A stretch of 64,000 bases of DNA from Anaeromassilibacillus senegalensis (GCF_001261775.1 NZ_LN868535.1:170148-234147), one strand, 5' to 3'; positions 44,755 to 53,136 are shown, counted from the stretch's first letter. Numbers and translations are program-made. The notes: a model not told the origin generated them from the letters alone.

Positions 44755-44840
44755 CGAGGGTTTTGAATGAAAAATTCAGAACCCTCGTTTTTCATAGATG
44801 CACCCTGCTTTTTAAGGAAAAGCAGGGTGTTTCTCTTTTT
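44755..44840 (+). terminator. Two strong hairpin terminators at the element's left end
   Basis: CGAGGGTTTTGAAT pairs with ATTCAGAACCCTCG and is followed by TTTTT (44,755-44,791). CACCCTGCTTTT pairs with AAAAGCAGGGTG and is followed by TTTCTCTTTTT (44,801-44,840). They insulate the element from tRNA-Ser transcription. Confidence 0.85.
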
Positions 44841-44898
44841 AGGCCGGAATCAGTCCGGCAGACAACATCATAAAGCCAATACCCTATGGGGCAATTTT

Positions 44899-44945
44899 AA
44901 GCGGCTGTGTTCTTCGTAATTGAAAAACACAGCCGCTTTTTTTGT
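44899..44945 (+). terminator. Terminator-like hairpin before the first element gene
   Basis: AAGCGGCTGTGTT pairs with AACACAGCCGCTT, followed by a run of T. The first ribosome site comes only about 20 bases later, so it may be a regulated terminator in a leader. Confidence 0.8.
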
Positions 44946-44978
44946 TGCCCAAAAACGAAAAGAAAGGATAGATGCACG

Positions 44979-45494
44979 ATGAAAAAAGAACTGACTACCC
45001 TCCGTTTATGGAATCCCCTCTTCCCTCATATCTACCCTCGAAATGAATGGGGAGATTTGGAGAACAATCCGGTGGATTTAAGCGCTGGGGAAATTTTAGA
45101 ATATGAGGATAAAATCCTCGATCTCATTGAAAGGGAAAGGCTGTCCGATGAGGGTGAGCGTGGCCTCGCCGTTTACCTCGATGACGATCTCAGCCGAAAG
45201 GTGTACAGCATTAACCCGACTGTTGAGGAATGAAACGGTGAGCTGTGGGGCGTGACCGAAGTGCAAGCCCACGGTGCGCTCTCTTCCTCTGAGCTTGCGG
45301 AGCTGACAGAATGGCTCTCTGGACAATTTAGCGATGGCTGGGGCGAGGGGCTGGAGCAAAGGGAAATCAAAGTGGATGACGGCGAGCTGTGTGTCAGCTT
45401 TTGGGATAGCAGCGACCGTTTCTTCATTAAGCCGAAGGATAAACTGAAAGGTAGTCAGTCCTCCGGCTTTGGCATGACGATGGGGGGTAGATAG
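44979..45494 (+). pseudogene. Element accessory gene split by an in-frame TGA
   Basis: Two halves in the same frame: 44,979-45,233 (ATG with AAAGGATAG upstream, ending PTVEE then TGA) and 45,234-45,494 (NGELWGVTEVQAHG...SDGWGEGLEQREIK). Together they give about 171 residues, the size and layout of a single accessory protein common in Firmicutes conjugative elements, whose sequence I recall continuing straight across this point. No ribosome site precedes the second half; a GTG at 45,252 is possible but weak. It is most simply a nonsense mutation at 45,231-45,233; readthrough cannot be ruled out. The C-terminus ends GFGMTMGGR, a tail shared with other element proteins. Confidence 0.75.
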
Positions 45495-45495
45495 T

Positions 45496-45867
45496 ATGGC
45501 GGTGCTTCATGCAGCAAGAGAGCAATATGAGCTTTGCGAGCTTGATGGAAAGCCTGTGGCCTTCACCAATATGCGCCTCGACAGGCAGACTATCCCTGAT
45601 GGGCTGTACTGTTACGATATCCGTGACTCGGATAATCTGGATGGCAGCTGTGCGGAGGTCAAAGCCCATGTCATGGTAAACCATTGGGGAACGATCCTTT
45701 GCAAATCCCCTTTTCCGCTGAATGAGTACGGCTCATATTACCCTGAAAATTCCATGAACTATTTAGGCACCACAGTTTCACTTCAGGATTGGATGAATAT
45801 GAGTGAAGTCGATTTTAAGGAACAACAGGCAACAGAAAACACGATGACGATGGGAGGAATGGGCTGA
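45496..45867 (+). CDS. LPD28-like element accessory protein
   Basis: 123 residues, ATG at 45,496 with a GGGGGG ribosome site inside the end of the preceding gene. Core: YELCELDGKPVAFTNMRLDRQTIPDGLYCYDIRDSD, the pattern I associate with LPD28, a domain found alone and in large polyvalent proteins of mobile elements. The function is unknown. It ends NTMTMGGMG; the codons for MGGM also provide the ribosome site of the next, truncated gene, whose ATG overlaps the stop. Confidence 0.65.
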   Translation: MAVLHAAREQYELCELDGKPVAFTNMRLDRQTIPDGLYCYDIRDSDNLDGSCAEVKAHVMVNHWGTILCKSPFPLNEYGSYYPENSMNYLGTTVSLQDWMNMSEVDFKEQQATENTMTMGGMG

Positions 45868-45956
45868 TGCCAAACCATGTAACCAATATTTTAAGGGCAT
45901 TCGGCGATCCGAACAAAGTTAGCGCTATGTTTGAGTCGATGTCACTGAAAATGTAG
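45867..45956 (+). pseudogene. Truncated Api92-like / DUF1281-type gene
   Basis: A 29-codon remnant starting PNHVTNILRAFGDPNKV, the conserved N-terminus of ferredoxin-fold Api92-like proteins, which are normally 150 residues or more. It stops at TAG 45,954-45,956 after the sequence departs from the family. The ATG overlaps the previous stop. A deletion between here and the methylase gene is the simplest explanation. Confidence 0.65.
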
Positions 45957-45999
45957 TGGTCACCGGCTCTCTTTTCTTTTCCGAGGGAGGTGATGGAAT

Positions 46000-46962
46000 A
46001 TCAATAGCTTTATCAGCTGGGTGGGCGGCAAGAAAGCCCTCCGCAATATCATATACCGGCTCTTCCCCAAGGATTTCGGCAGATACATCGAAGTCTTTGG
46101 CGGCGGTGGCTGGGTGCTGTTCGGCAGACAGCCGGACTTTAAGGGCATGGAGGTCTACAACGATTTTAACGGCAACCTAACCAACCTGTTCTACTGCGTA
46201 AAGAGCAGAACGCTGGCCTTCCTCAAGCAGCTGGGCTTCCTGCCCCTCAACTCCCGGCATGAATTTGGCGTACTGCGCCGGTTCTTTGAAAAGGATGAAT
46301 TCGATAGGGAATATCTGAGCGAGGAACTGGAGCTGGCACAGCAGAACCTCCCCCCGCCTGAATTTGAGGAACTGAGGGCAATCCTGCTGGAACAAGCAGA
46401 ACCCAGCGATGTATGGAGGGCGGCGGCCTTTTTCAAGCTCATCCGTTACAGCTACGGCAGCGGATGCACCTCCTACGGCTGCCAGCCCTTCGATATCCGC
46501 AAGGTGTTCGCCGTTATCTGGGAGGCATCGAGGCGGCTCGCTGATACGGTGGTGGAAAATAAAGACTTCGAGGCATTAATCCGGCAGTACGACCGGGACA
46601 ATGCCTTTTTTTATTGCGATCCGCCCTATTATATGACCGAGGGTCACTATGCGGTGGAATTCCGGAAAACTGACCACCAGCGGCTCCGGGATGCGTTGGC
46701 AGACTGCATGGGAAAATGGATGGTCAGCTACAACGACTGTGAATTTATCCGGGAGCTGTATCAGGACTACACCATCACACCGGTCACCCGCCTGAACAAT
46801 CTGGCACAGCGGTATGAGGGCGGCTGCGAGTACCCGGAGGTCATCATCACCAACTATAATCCCAAGGAGCGAGAGAACGCCTCGTTCCAGATGAATCTAT
46901 TCGACTGCGGATATGGTTTAGACGAGGACGAACCGCAATATGGGCTTGGCACAAACACTTAA
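46000..46962 (+). CDS. DNA adenine N6-methyltransferase (Dam/D12 class), start codon altered
   Basis: About 320 residues. The frame is open from just after TGA 45,991-45,993. The expected start (family proteins begin M-N-S-F-I-S-W) reads ATC AAT AGC at 46,000, with GGAGG about 9-13 bases upstream, so ATG appears mutated to ATC. The next start, GTG 46,021, would remove the SFISW part of the AdoMet-binding motif (WVGGKK). Motif I is FGGGGWVLF and motif IV DPPY in AFFYCDPPYYM. It would methylate adenine in a short DNA site, perhaps protecting the element on entry. It may be a very weakly expressed or dead gene. Confidence 0.75.
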   Translation: MNSFISWVGGKKALRNIIYRLFPKDFGRYIEVFGGGGWVLFGRQPDFKGMEVYNDFNGNLTNLFYCVKSRTLAFLKQLGFLPLNSRHEFGVLRRFFEKDEFDREYLSEELELAQQNLPPPEFEELRAILLEQAEPSDVWRAAAFFKLIRYSYGSGCTSYGCQPFDIRKVFAVIWEASRRLADTVVENKDFEALIRQYDRDNAFFYCDPPYYMTEGHYAVEFRKTDHQRLRDALADCMGKWMVSYNDCEFIRELYQDYTITPVTRLNNLAQRYEGGCEYPEVIITNYNPKERENASFQMNLFDCGYGLDEDEPQYGLGTNT

Positions 46963-46989
46963 ATCAGAGAAAGCAAGGAGGAAGTGACT

Positions 46990-47421
46990 ATGAGACTGAT
47001 TGAAACCAAGGGCAGGATTGCAGAGGATGGTAGCATCATCCTGCCGCCCGGTGTGTTGGAAACCATGTGCATCACCACCGGTGACCCGGTGCATCTGGCA
47101 TACCTATCCCATCACCCGGTGAAACAGATGAACAGCTACGGCGAGTTTTTTCTCACCAAGGAGGGCATCGACCATGTAAGCGAACCGGTGGAAGCGCCGG
47201 AGGTTGCCGAGCTGTCGGTGCCTCATGCACTTTTGGAAGCAGCAGGGATTGGGCTGGACGATGATCTGGATATCCGCTGTGAAAACGGCGCAATCATCAT
47301 CGGCAGCGCTGATCCGGTGGTGCAGCTGCCACCCCAGCTTCTAAAGCTGTTCGACAGCCTCGGCATCAGCCATGATGCCATCCGCTGTGTACTGGAGGGA
47401 GGTGCGGAGAATGAAGCATAA
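46990..47421 (+). CDS. AbrB-fold protein with two half domains
   Basis: 143 residues from the ATG at 46,990 (AGGAGG eight bases upstream). The N-terminus (ETKGRIAEDGSIILPPGVLETM, then TGDPVHLAYL) is a swapped-hairpin AbrB/SpoVT-type strand set; a second copy may start at SVPHALLEAAGIGLDDDLDI and ENGAIIIGS. The C-terminus is helical (LLKLFDSLGISHDAIRCVL). Probably a DNA-binding regulator of the element or a partner of the next gene, with which it overlaps by 11 bases. Confidence 0.65.
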   Translation: MRLIETKGRIAEDGSIILPPGVLETMCITTGDPVHLAYLSHHPVKQMNSYGEFFLTKEGIDHVSEPVEAPEVAELSVPHALLEAAGIGLDDDLDIRCENGAIIIGSADPVVQLPPQLLKLFDSLGISHDAIRCVLEGGAENEA

Positions 47422-47695
47422 GCCTATCTACAAACTGGTGGACGGCAAAGGCCGGGTATTGATTCCCAAGGATCTGCGCACCGCCAGCGGCATGGATTAC
47501 GGCGACATTGTGCGCCTTGGCCTGTCAAACGGCACAGTCAGTGTGCAGAAGATCAATATCATCGAGGTGGGCGACCAATCCCCGGAGGCGGTGGAGGCCT
47601 ATGTCCGTGCGGCGTTCAAGACCATGCCGGACGATATAAGGCTCTCCCTCATTTCAGACCTGACCGCACTCATGCAGCAGAAAAAGGAGGGATAG
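47411..47695 (+). CDS. AbrB/SpoVT-type transcriptional regulator
   Basis: 94 residues. The ATG at 47,411 follows GGAGGTGCGGAGA inside the preceding gene. A clear AbrB domain, KLVDGKGRVLIPKDLRTASGMDYGDIVRLGLSNGTVSVQKI, is followed by a helical tail (PDDIRLSLISDLTALMQQ) likely for dimerisation. It probably regulates the accessory or transfer genes. Overlap with the preceding AbrB-fold gene suggests the two act together. Confidence 0.82.
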   Translation: MKHKPIYKLVDGKGRVLIPKDLRTASGMDYGDIVRLGLSNGTVSVQKINIIEVGDQSPEAVEAYVRAAFKTMPDDIRLSLISDLTALMQQKKEG

Positions 47696-47699
47696 CCCT

Positions 47700-48320
47700 A
47701 TGGAACCCAAACTGCTCTACACCGCCGCCGACTGCATCGAAACCGGCTATGACTGCTCCCTGCAAGGCAAGGTCATCGTTCTCAGCAGACAAGCCCTGCG
47801 GTCGGATTACCGGAATCAGCTCTTTTTCTGCTCCGGAGGCAACGGCGCAAACCCCAACCCTATCGGGCGCTCGGTGTTCCTGACCTCTCTGTCTGACGGG
47901 GAGAACTACCGATTCTTCCGCAGTGACGTCCTCGGCGTACTAAAGCCGGAGTTGCTGCCGGAGAGCGCCAAGCTGCACCTGTCCCAAATCAGACCGGCAG
48001 ATGCGCTGCCTCTTGAGAGGAACGAGCCGAAATACAGCGGCTACAGCTTTCTGCCCGATGGCCGCTACGCTGCCGGTGTGTGGCTTTGCAGCGAGCAGGA
48101 GGTGATGGACTACATCGAAATGCAAAAGCCCTACCAACATCGCATCATGATCTGCGACCGCAATGACTTTTGTGTGCTGGAGCTGCGGGAGGGTCAACTT
48201 TTGTATCCCGGCGAGGAAGCGATGGAGGCCTTCCGGCAGGAAGCGCAGGCCGTAGCCCCCTATCCGCTTTCTCGCCACAGCGATTTAGATGAGGGAAACG
48301 GAGGCATGACCATGACATAA
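47700..48320 (+). CDS. Element accessory protein of unknown function
   Basis: 206 residues, ATG at 47,700 with AAGGAGGG upstream. I do not recognise the family by name. It shows YTAADCIETGYDCSLQGKVIVLSR near the N-terminus and FCSGGNGANPNPIGRSVFLTSL, which are well conserved in appearance, and an acidic C-terminal helix. No signal peptide or membrane segment. It ends GNGGMTMT, one of the Met/Gly tails seen in several proteins of this element. Spacing of 13 bases to the next gene implies one transcript. Confidence 0.75.
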   Translation: MEPKLLYTAADCIETGYDCSLQGKVIVLSRQALRSDYRNQLFFCSGGNGANPNPIGRSVFLTSLSDGENYRFFRSDVLGVLKPELLPESAKLHLSQIRPADALPLERNEPKYSGYSFLPDGRYAAGVWLCSEQEVMDYIEMQKPYQHRIMICDRNDFCVLELREGQLLYPGEEAMEAFRQEAQAVAPYPLSRHSDLDEGNGGMTMT

Positions 48321-48332
48321 GGAGGCACGCCC

Positions 48333-48881
48333 ATGCGAAATATCCGAATGGAAAAAGAGATTATTCTGTACTACGGCAACCCTGCCGGTTATGCCAGCGG
48401 CGGCAAGGCGGTGGTTGATCTCCTGTTTGAGTCGGAGGAACTGAAAGCCTTTCTCAGCCGCCAAAAGGATATCGGTGAGGTGAAATGGACGGACGGTGTC
48501 TACGACCGGCTCGTCAACGGACAGAGAGATACCCAAGAACTCACCCTGCTGAAAAACTGCCGGGTGTGGCAGTTAAAGCCCGAATCGGATATCCGGATGC
48601 GCTTCATCAGCCTTGCGGATTTCTGCAAGACCTTTGGAGAGCCGCAGATATCCGACTACCAAACCGTCTATGACAGCGAGGTGGAAACCAATGATCTGGA
48701 GGCGCTGTATACCAAATTCAACACAGCCCACCCTCCCGGCTATGCAGGACATTCCCTGTCCATGTCCGATGTGCTGGAGCTGTACGATGAGAACGGCAGC
48801 AGCTTCCACTACTGCGACCGCTTCGGATTTGAGGAAATCAGCTTTGCGCCACCGGCGCAGACACAGACCATGCAGTTCTGA
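48333..48881 (+). CDS. Element accessory protein of unknown function
   Basis: 182 residues, ATG at 48,333 with GGAGG upstream. The N-terminus has EIILYYGNPAGYASGGKAVVDLLF; later come DVLELYDENGSSFHYCDRFGFEEISF and a short TQTMQF end. The second part resembles YodL/DUF3849-like segments of polyvalent mobile-element proteins, a weak assignment. Soluble and acidic. It follows the previous gene by 12 bases. Confidence 0.72.
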   Translation: MRNIRMEKEIILYYGNPAGYASGGKAVVDLLFESEELKAFLSRQKDIGEVKWTDGVYDRLVNGQRDTQELTLLKNCRVWQLKPESDIRMRFISLADFCKTFGEPQISDYQTVYDSEVETNDLEALYTKFNTAHPPGYAGHSLSMSDVLELYDENGSSFHYCDRFGFEEISFAPPAQTQTMQF

Positions 48882-48923
48882 CGGGGCTGTTTTTTTATTG
48901 CCAGAATGCGAAAGGAGAAAATC

Positions 48924-49265
48924 ATGCCCGATGTAGATGTAAAAATCAATTCCATGTACCCGCCCGGTGCCAGCGGCGGCATCCGTGCCTACGCTTCGGC
49001 AACGGTGGACGGTTGCCTCGGTATCCGGGGCATCAAGGTGGTGGAGGGCGGTCGGGATGGCCTGTTCGTCTCTATGCCCAGCCGCAAGACCGAGAACGGC
49101 TACAAGGAAATCTGCTTCCCTGTCACCAAGGAGTTTCGGGAGCAGCTCCATAAGGCTGTGCTGGACAGCTACCAGCAGGCCGTAGCCATGAATCAGGCTC
49201 CGGTGCAGCCGCAGGAAAACGCACCGGAGCAAGCCCCTGCGCCCATGCAGATGGGCGGTATGTAA
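48924..49265 (+). CDS. SpoVG-family protein
   Basis: 113 residues from the ATG at 48,924, which has AAAGGAG upstream; an ATG six codons earlier includes that site. The SpoVG core is visible: VDVKINSMYPPGASGGIRAYASATVDGCLGIRGIKVVEG and GLFVSMPSRKTENGYKEICFPVTKEFREQL. SpoVG proteins bind nucleic acids and modulate gene expression; element-borne copies are common. A Gln/Pro/Ala linker and a PMQMGGM tail follow. A T-rich stretch precedes the gene, so it may start a new transcript segment. Confidence 0.88.
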   Translation: MPDVDVKINSMYPPGASGGIRAYASATVDGCLGIRGIKVVEGGRDGLFVSMPSRKTENGYKEICFPVTKEFREQLHKAVLDSYQQAVAMNQAPVQPQENAPEQAPAPMQMGGM

Positions 49266-49302
49266 GCAAAAATATCCTATAAAATTTTGGAGGTAAAACA
49301 CC

Positions 49303-49533
49303 ATGAAAAAGATGATGAACAAGGTAACCCACAAGGCAAATATGCTGGCAATGAAGGCAAGAATGGCGCTGGCCAACCCCCGCGGGGAAGGTTTTGTGGA
49401 CACAGCAATCAAGATTTTGATGGCAGTGGTCATCGGCGCTTTGGTGCTGGCAGGGCTGTATCTGCTCTTCGATAAAACCGTGCTGCCCACCCTGACCCAG
49501 CGCATTAAAGATATGTTCAATTATGCCGGATAA
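49303..49533 (+). CDS. Small pilin-like membrane protein, DUF6133-like (candidate Tad pilin)
   Basis: 76 residues, ATG at 49,303 with GGAGG upstream. A basic N-terminus ends in NPRGEGFVDTA, followed by one hydrophobic segment (IKILMAVVIGALVLAGLYLLF) and a short tail. The gene is immediately upstream of, and overlaps, the prepilin peptidase, and its RGEGFVD motif matches RGEGYID in the pseudopilin at 55,077. Cleavage after the Gly by the A24 peptidase would give a mature pilin of about 45 residues, the size of Flp pilins. The pilin role is inferred. Confidence 0.7.
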   Translation: MKKMMNKVTHKANMLAMKARMALANPRGEGFVDTAIKILMAVVIGALVLAGLYLLFDKTVLPTLTQRIKDMFNYAG

Positions 49534-49963
49534 TCTGGCCGCTGTGCAGGCGGTCTTTTTTGCCCTATTGCTGTGTGCGGCATCCGTATTTGATCTTAGG
49601 AGGCGCATCATTCCCGACACGCTGAACCTCGCCATCGCCGCAAGCGCCCTGCTGTGTTTTTCACCGGTGCGGCTCTGGGGCTTGTTCATCGCCCTGCCGT
49701 TTCTGCTGGCAGCTGTGCTATGGGGCGGCATAGGCGGCGGCGACATCAAGCTGATGGCAGCCTGCGGTCTGGTGCTGGGATTACTCAAAGGACTGCTTGC
49801 GGCAACGGCGGGACTCAGCCTGCTGCTGTTCTATGCAGGGATATACCGGATTGTTTGCAAGGTGCGAGGATGGGAGGCGGTGAAAGCCTTCCCTCTTGCG
49901 CCCTTTTTATCGGCGGGCTGCCTGCTCGCCTATTTGATAACCATGAAAGGATGGGTTATATGA
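49523..49963 (+). CDS. A24 prepilin peptidase (TadV/CpaA-like)
   Basis: 146 residues, mostly membrane-embedded with about four to five segments. The two catalytic Asp motifs of the GXGD aspartyl proteases are present: SVFDLRRRIIPD near residues 20-31 and GGGDIKLMAA near 73-82. It lacks the N-terminal methylase part of large PilD enzymes, as do TadV/CpaA proteins. It should cleave the leader of the pilin and pseudopilins of this locus at the membrane. It overlaps the preceding gene by 11 bases. Confidence 0.88.
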   Translation: MPDNLAAVQAVFFALLLCAASVFDLRRRIIPDTLNLAIAASALLCFSPVRLWGLFIALPFLLAAVLWGGIGGGDIKLMAACGLVLGLLKGLLAATAGLSLLLFYAGIYRIVCKVRGWEAVKAFPLAPFLSAGCLLAYLITMKGWVI

Positions 49964-50085
49964 GTAAACCAAGCAGGAGAAGTATTCTGAAGCTGTTGTG
50001 CGTTGTGCTGCCGCTGATAGCTGCGGCGGTCAGTATACCACAGCTTATCCGCAGGCACAAAATCAGAAAATATGTTGTGCAGTAA
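49960..50085 (+). CDS. Very small single-pass membrane protein
   Basis: 41 residues. The ATG at 49,960 overlaps the stop of the peptidase gene (ATATGA) and AAAGGATGG lies upstream. A basic N-terminus (SKPSRRSILK) precedes one hydrophobic stretch (LLCVVLPLIAAAVSIPQLI) and a basic tail (RRHKIRKYVVQ). No family is recognised. Its place in the Tad cluster suggests a small assembly component. Confidence 0.6.
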   Translation: MSKPSRRSILKLLCVVLPLIAAAVSIPQLIRRHKIRKYVVQ

Positions 50086-50090
50086 TCATT

Positions 50091-50127
50091 AAGGCGGTCA
50101 GCTTCAAGCTGGCCGTTTCACTTTTTA
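50091..50127 (+). terminator. Terminator-like hairpin inside the Tad operon
   Basis: AAGGCGGTCAGC pairs with GCTGGCCGTTT around TTCAA, followed by CACTTTTTATC. It sits between the small membrane gene and the CpaB-like gene. Confidence 0.65.
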
Positions 50128-50149
50128 TCAATCAAGGAGGACTTAAGCT

Positions 50150-50974
50150 ATGAGCTTTCTTAAAAACAGAACTGTCATCGGCGTGATCTGCATTGTGCTG
50201 TCGCTTCTGATCTGCTTTGCGGTCACGCCGCTGTTTAACCAAGGCATCAGCCAAAAGGCTGAAATCGTACGGGTAATAAAGCCCATTAAAATCGGGGAGG
50301 TCATCACCAAGGATATGGTGCAGGCCGTAGAGGTAGGAGGCTACAATCTACCGGAGGATGTGGTCAGGCATACGGATACGGTGATCGGCAAATTTGCTTC
50401 CGCCGATCTGGTGCCGGGGGATTACATCATCGGCTCCAAAATCGCCGATGCTCCCGCCGCAGAAAACGCCTACCTCTATCATCTGACCGGAGAAAAGCAG
50501 GCCATCTCCGTATCGGTCAAAACCTTTGCCACAGGGCTTTCCGGCAAGCTGGTTTCCGGCGATATTGTGTCTATCATCGCTCCGGATTACAAAAAACAGG
50601 GTGTGACGGTGATTCCGCCGGAACTGCAGTATGTGGAGGTCATCGCTGTCACCGCAGGCAGCGGATACGATGCCAATACGGTCGAACAAAAGGATGCGGA
50701 GGAAAAGGAGCTGCCCTCCACCGTTACGCTGCTGGTGACACCGGAGCAGAGCAAAATCCTCGCTATGCTGGAGGCTGACGGTGCGCTCCATGTGTCTCTC
50801 GTCTACCGGGGCAGCAAGGAAAATGCGGCGAAGTTTACCGAGGCGCAGGATGCGGTGCTTTCTGAGCTGTACCCGGATGAATCAGCCGATGAAGCGGACA
50901 ATTCTTCGGAAAGCGAGGAAACCAGCCAACCGTCAGCGCCCTCCGAACCGCCTGCGGAAAGCGAGGTTGCGTAA
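50150..50974 (+). CDS. CpaB/RcpC-like SAF-domain Tad assembly protein
   Basis: 274 residues. ATG at 50,150 with AGGAGG upstream. One N-terminal membrane anchor (TVIGVICIVLSLLICFAV), then a SAF domain (PIKIGEVITKDMVQAVEVGG and FASADLVPGDYIIGSKIAD) and an RcpC-like C-terminal beta region (LSGKLVSGDIVSIIAPDYK). A Ser/Glu/Pro-rich tail of about 35 residues ends the protein. In Tad systems CpaB is an exported scaffold that may contact wall or pilus; here there is no secretin, as expected for a single-membrane cell. Stop and next start adjoin. Confidence 0.85.
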   Translation: MSFLKNRTVIGVICIVLSLLICFAVTPLFNQGISQKAEIVRVIKPIKIGEVITKDMVQAVEVGGYNLPEDVVRHTDTVIGKFASADLVPGDYIIGSKIADAPAAENAYLYHLTGEKQAISVSVKTFATGLSGKLVSGDIVSIIAPDYKKQGVTVIPPELQYVEVIAVTAGSGYDANTVEQKDAEEKELPSTVTLLVTPEQSKILAMLEADGALHVSLVYRGSKENAAKFTEAQDAVLSELYPDESADEADNSSESEETSQPSAPSEPPAESEVA

Positions 50975-51787
50975 ATGCTGAATTTCAAAAAGGGCGGCTT
51001 ATTCAGCCGCAAGGACGAACCGGAGCCGGACGTGCAGCAGGAAAGCGGCGCACAGGTGCTGGCGGTTTGGGGCAGCCCCGGCAGCGGCAAAACCACCACT
51101 GCCGTCAAGCTGGCAAAGTATCTGGCAGACAAGAAAAAGGATGTGGCGCTGCTCCTTTGCGACTCGACCACTCCCATGATCCCCTGCATCTGTCCTCCCG
51201 GTGAGCTGGAGGGCGACCATTCCCTCGGCAGCATTCTGGTAGCCAATGCCATCACCCAAACGCTGCTGAAACAAGGATGCAATACCCATAAGCGCATGAG
51301 GCATCTGGCGGTGATTGGTCTGCAAAAGGGAGAAAGCGAGCGCTGCTATCCGACCGCACCCACCGAGCTGATCCGGCAGCTGCTGGAAGCGCTGCGTGAC
51401 ATGGCCAGCTATGTGGTAATCGACTGCAGCAGCTATATCTATTTTGACGAGCTGTCCGCCATGTCCATCTTGGAGGCCGATGCGGTGCTTCGGCTCATGA
51501 ACTGCGACCTCAAATCGGTCAGCTACCTGTCCAGCCAACAGGAATACCTGAAAATGGGCGGCTTTGACTTTGGCAAGATGTACAAGGCGGTCAGCAATGT
51601 GAAATCCAGCGAGGCCAGCGAACACATGGAGCAGGTGATGGGCAGCGCTGTGTTCTCGATTCCACACTCCCCGGAGGTTGCCTCTCAGGTGCTGGCCGGG
51701 AATCTGTTCGCCGACCTCGGCCTCAAGGATAGCCGGGGCTATCGCAAGGAAATTGAAAAAATCTGCAAGGAGGTGTTTGGTGTATGA
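50975..51787 (+). CDS. TadZ/CpaE-like P-loop localisation ATPase
   Basis: 270 residues. Walker A GSPGSGKTTT is at residues 33-42, after a short tail, followed by AVKLAKYLADKKKDVALLLCDSTT, the ParA/MinD-like layout. Walker A is in fact GxPGSGKT rather than the deviant KGGxGKT of true ParA proteins. TadZ proteins place the Tad machine in the cell. It overlaps tadA by four bases (ATGA), so the two are coupled. Confidence 0.8.
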   Translation: MLNFKKGGLFSRKDEPEPDVQQESGAQVLAVWGSPGSGKTTTAVKLAKYLADKKKDVALLLCDSTTPMIPCICPPGELEGDHSLGSILVANAITQTLLKQGCNTHKRMRHLAVIGLQKGESERCYPTAPTELIRQLLEALRDMASYVVIDCSSYIYFDELSAMSILEADAVLRLMNCDLKSVSYLSSQQEYLKMGGFDFGKMYKAVSNVKSSEASEHMEQVMGSAVFSIPHSPEVASQVLAGNLFADLGLKDSRGYRKEIEKICKEVFGV

Positions 51788-53136
51788 GCAGGCACAATCT
51801 ATTTTTTGCCCCGGAGCAGGAAATCGATGACTTCCGTGGTGTTCTGCAACAGGTGCAGGAGCATATCGCCGGACAGCACAGCGAGCTGCTCTCGGACGGC
51901 AATGCTTCCGAAGCCAAGGCGCATATCAAACGGTATATCGCCAAGTTTGTGCAGGACAGCCGTGTGGCAGTGCGTGGCATGACATCGCAGCAGCTGGTGG
52001 ATGCCCTGTTCACCGAGATGGCTGAATACTCCTTTTTGACAAAGTACATCTTCAGCGAGGACATTGAAGAAATCGACATCAACAGCTGGCGGGATATCGA
52101 AATCCAATACGCTGGTGGGCGCTGCGAAAAGCTCACAGAACACTTCGACAGCCCCGAACACTGCATCAATGTGCTGCGCCGGATGCTCCATGTGTCCGGT
52201 ACGATTTTAGATGATCAATCGCCGCTGGTGGTAGGTACTCTTGCGGAGAATATCCGTATTGCTGTGATGAAAAGCCCTATCGTGGATGCCAGCGTAGGGG
52301 CGGCGGCATCCATCCGTATTGTAAACCCCAACAACATGGGAAAAGAGGATTTCATAAACGGCGGCACGGCTACCGCCCCAATGCTGGATTTACTATCGGA
52401 GTTCATCCGCTACGGCATTTCTGTGTGCATTGCCGGAGCCACCAGCAGCGGCAAGACCACTGTGGCAGGCTGGCTTTTAACCACCATTCCCGATAATAAG
52501 CGCATCTTCACCATTGAAAATGGCAGTAGGGAGCTTTCCCTTATCCGGGAAAAGGACGGCAAAGTGAGCAATTCCGTGGTGCATACCCTGACCCGCAACA
52601 GCGAAAACGAGCTGTACCGCATCGAGCAGATCGACCTTGTGGACATCTCCCTGCGTTTTAATCCGGACATCATCGTAGTCGGAGAAATGCGTGGTGCGGA
52701 GGCCAACGCCGCACAGGAGGTAGCCCGAACCGGCGTGGCGGTGGTCACCACCATCCATTCTAATTCCTGTGAATCCACCTATCGCCGCATGGTTTCTCTC
52801 TGTAAGCGTGCTGTGGATCTGTCGGATGAAACCCTCATGGGCTATGTCACCGAGGCCTATCCCATTATCGTGTTCTGCAAGCAGCTGGAGAACAAACAAA
52901 GGCGGCTCATGGAGATTATGGAGTGTGAAATCCTGCCGGACAACAGCCGCCGCTATCGCACCCTGTTCCAGTATGAAATCAGTGAAAACCGCTATGAAAA
53001 CAATCAGTTCCATATCAGCGGCGACCATGTGACGGTTAATCCCGTCTCGGACAGCCTATGCAAGCGGCTGCTGGAAAACGGTATGCCGCAGGAGCGCATC
53101 AACGCCATCAAGAAAGGAGGGAAGATATCCGCATGA
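51784..53136 (+). CDS. TadA/CpaF secretion ATPase
   Basis: 450 residues. Walker A GATSSGKTT is at about 218-226, the Asp box is in IFTIENGSRELSL, Walker B in PDIIVVGEMRGAEA and a His box in VTTIHSNSC, the hallmarks of type II/IV secretion ATPases of the CpaF branch. It forms the cytoplasmic hexamer that drives pilus assembly. AAGGAGG precedes the start, which overlaps tadZ; its stop overlaps the tadB start. With tadB and tadC it completes the inner-membrane motor. Confidence 0.93.
   Translation: MSRHNLFFAPEQEIDDFRGVLQQVQEHIAGQHSELLSDGNASEAKAHIKRYIAKFVQDSRVAVRGMTSQQLVDALFTEMAEYSFLTKYIFSEDIEEIDINSWRDIEIQYAGGRCEKLTEHFDSPEHCINVLRRMLHVSGTILDDQSPLVVGTLAENIRIAVMKSPIVDASVGAAASIRIVNPNNMGKEDFINGGTATAPMLDLLSEFIRYGISVCIAGATSSGKTTVAGWLLTTIPDNKRIFTIENGSRELSLIREKDGKVSNSVVHTLTRNSENELYRIEQIDLVDISLRFNPDIIVVGEMRGAEANAAQEVARTGVAVVTTIHSNSCESTYRRMVSLCKRAVDLSDETLMGYVTEAYPIIVFCKQLENKQRRLMEIMECEILPDNSRRYRTLFQYEISENRYENNQFHISGDHVTVNPVSDSLCKRLLENGMPQERINAIKKGGKISA

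Noticed and set aside
45231..45233. TGA as a selenocysteine codon
   Set aside because: No SECIS-like stem is evident just after the TGA, the position is not a redox site in the family, and no selenium genes are nearby.
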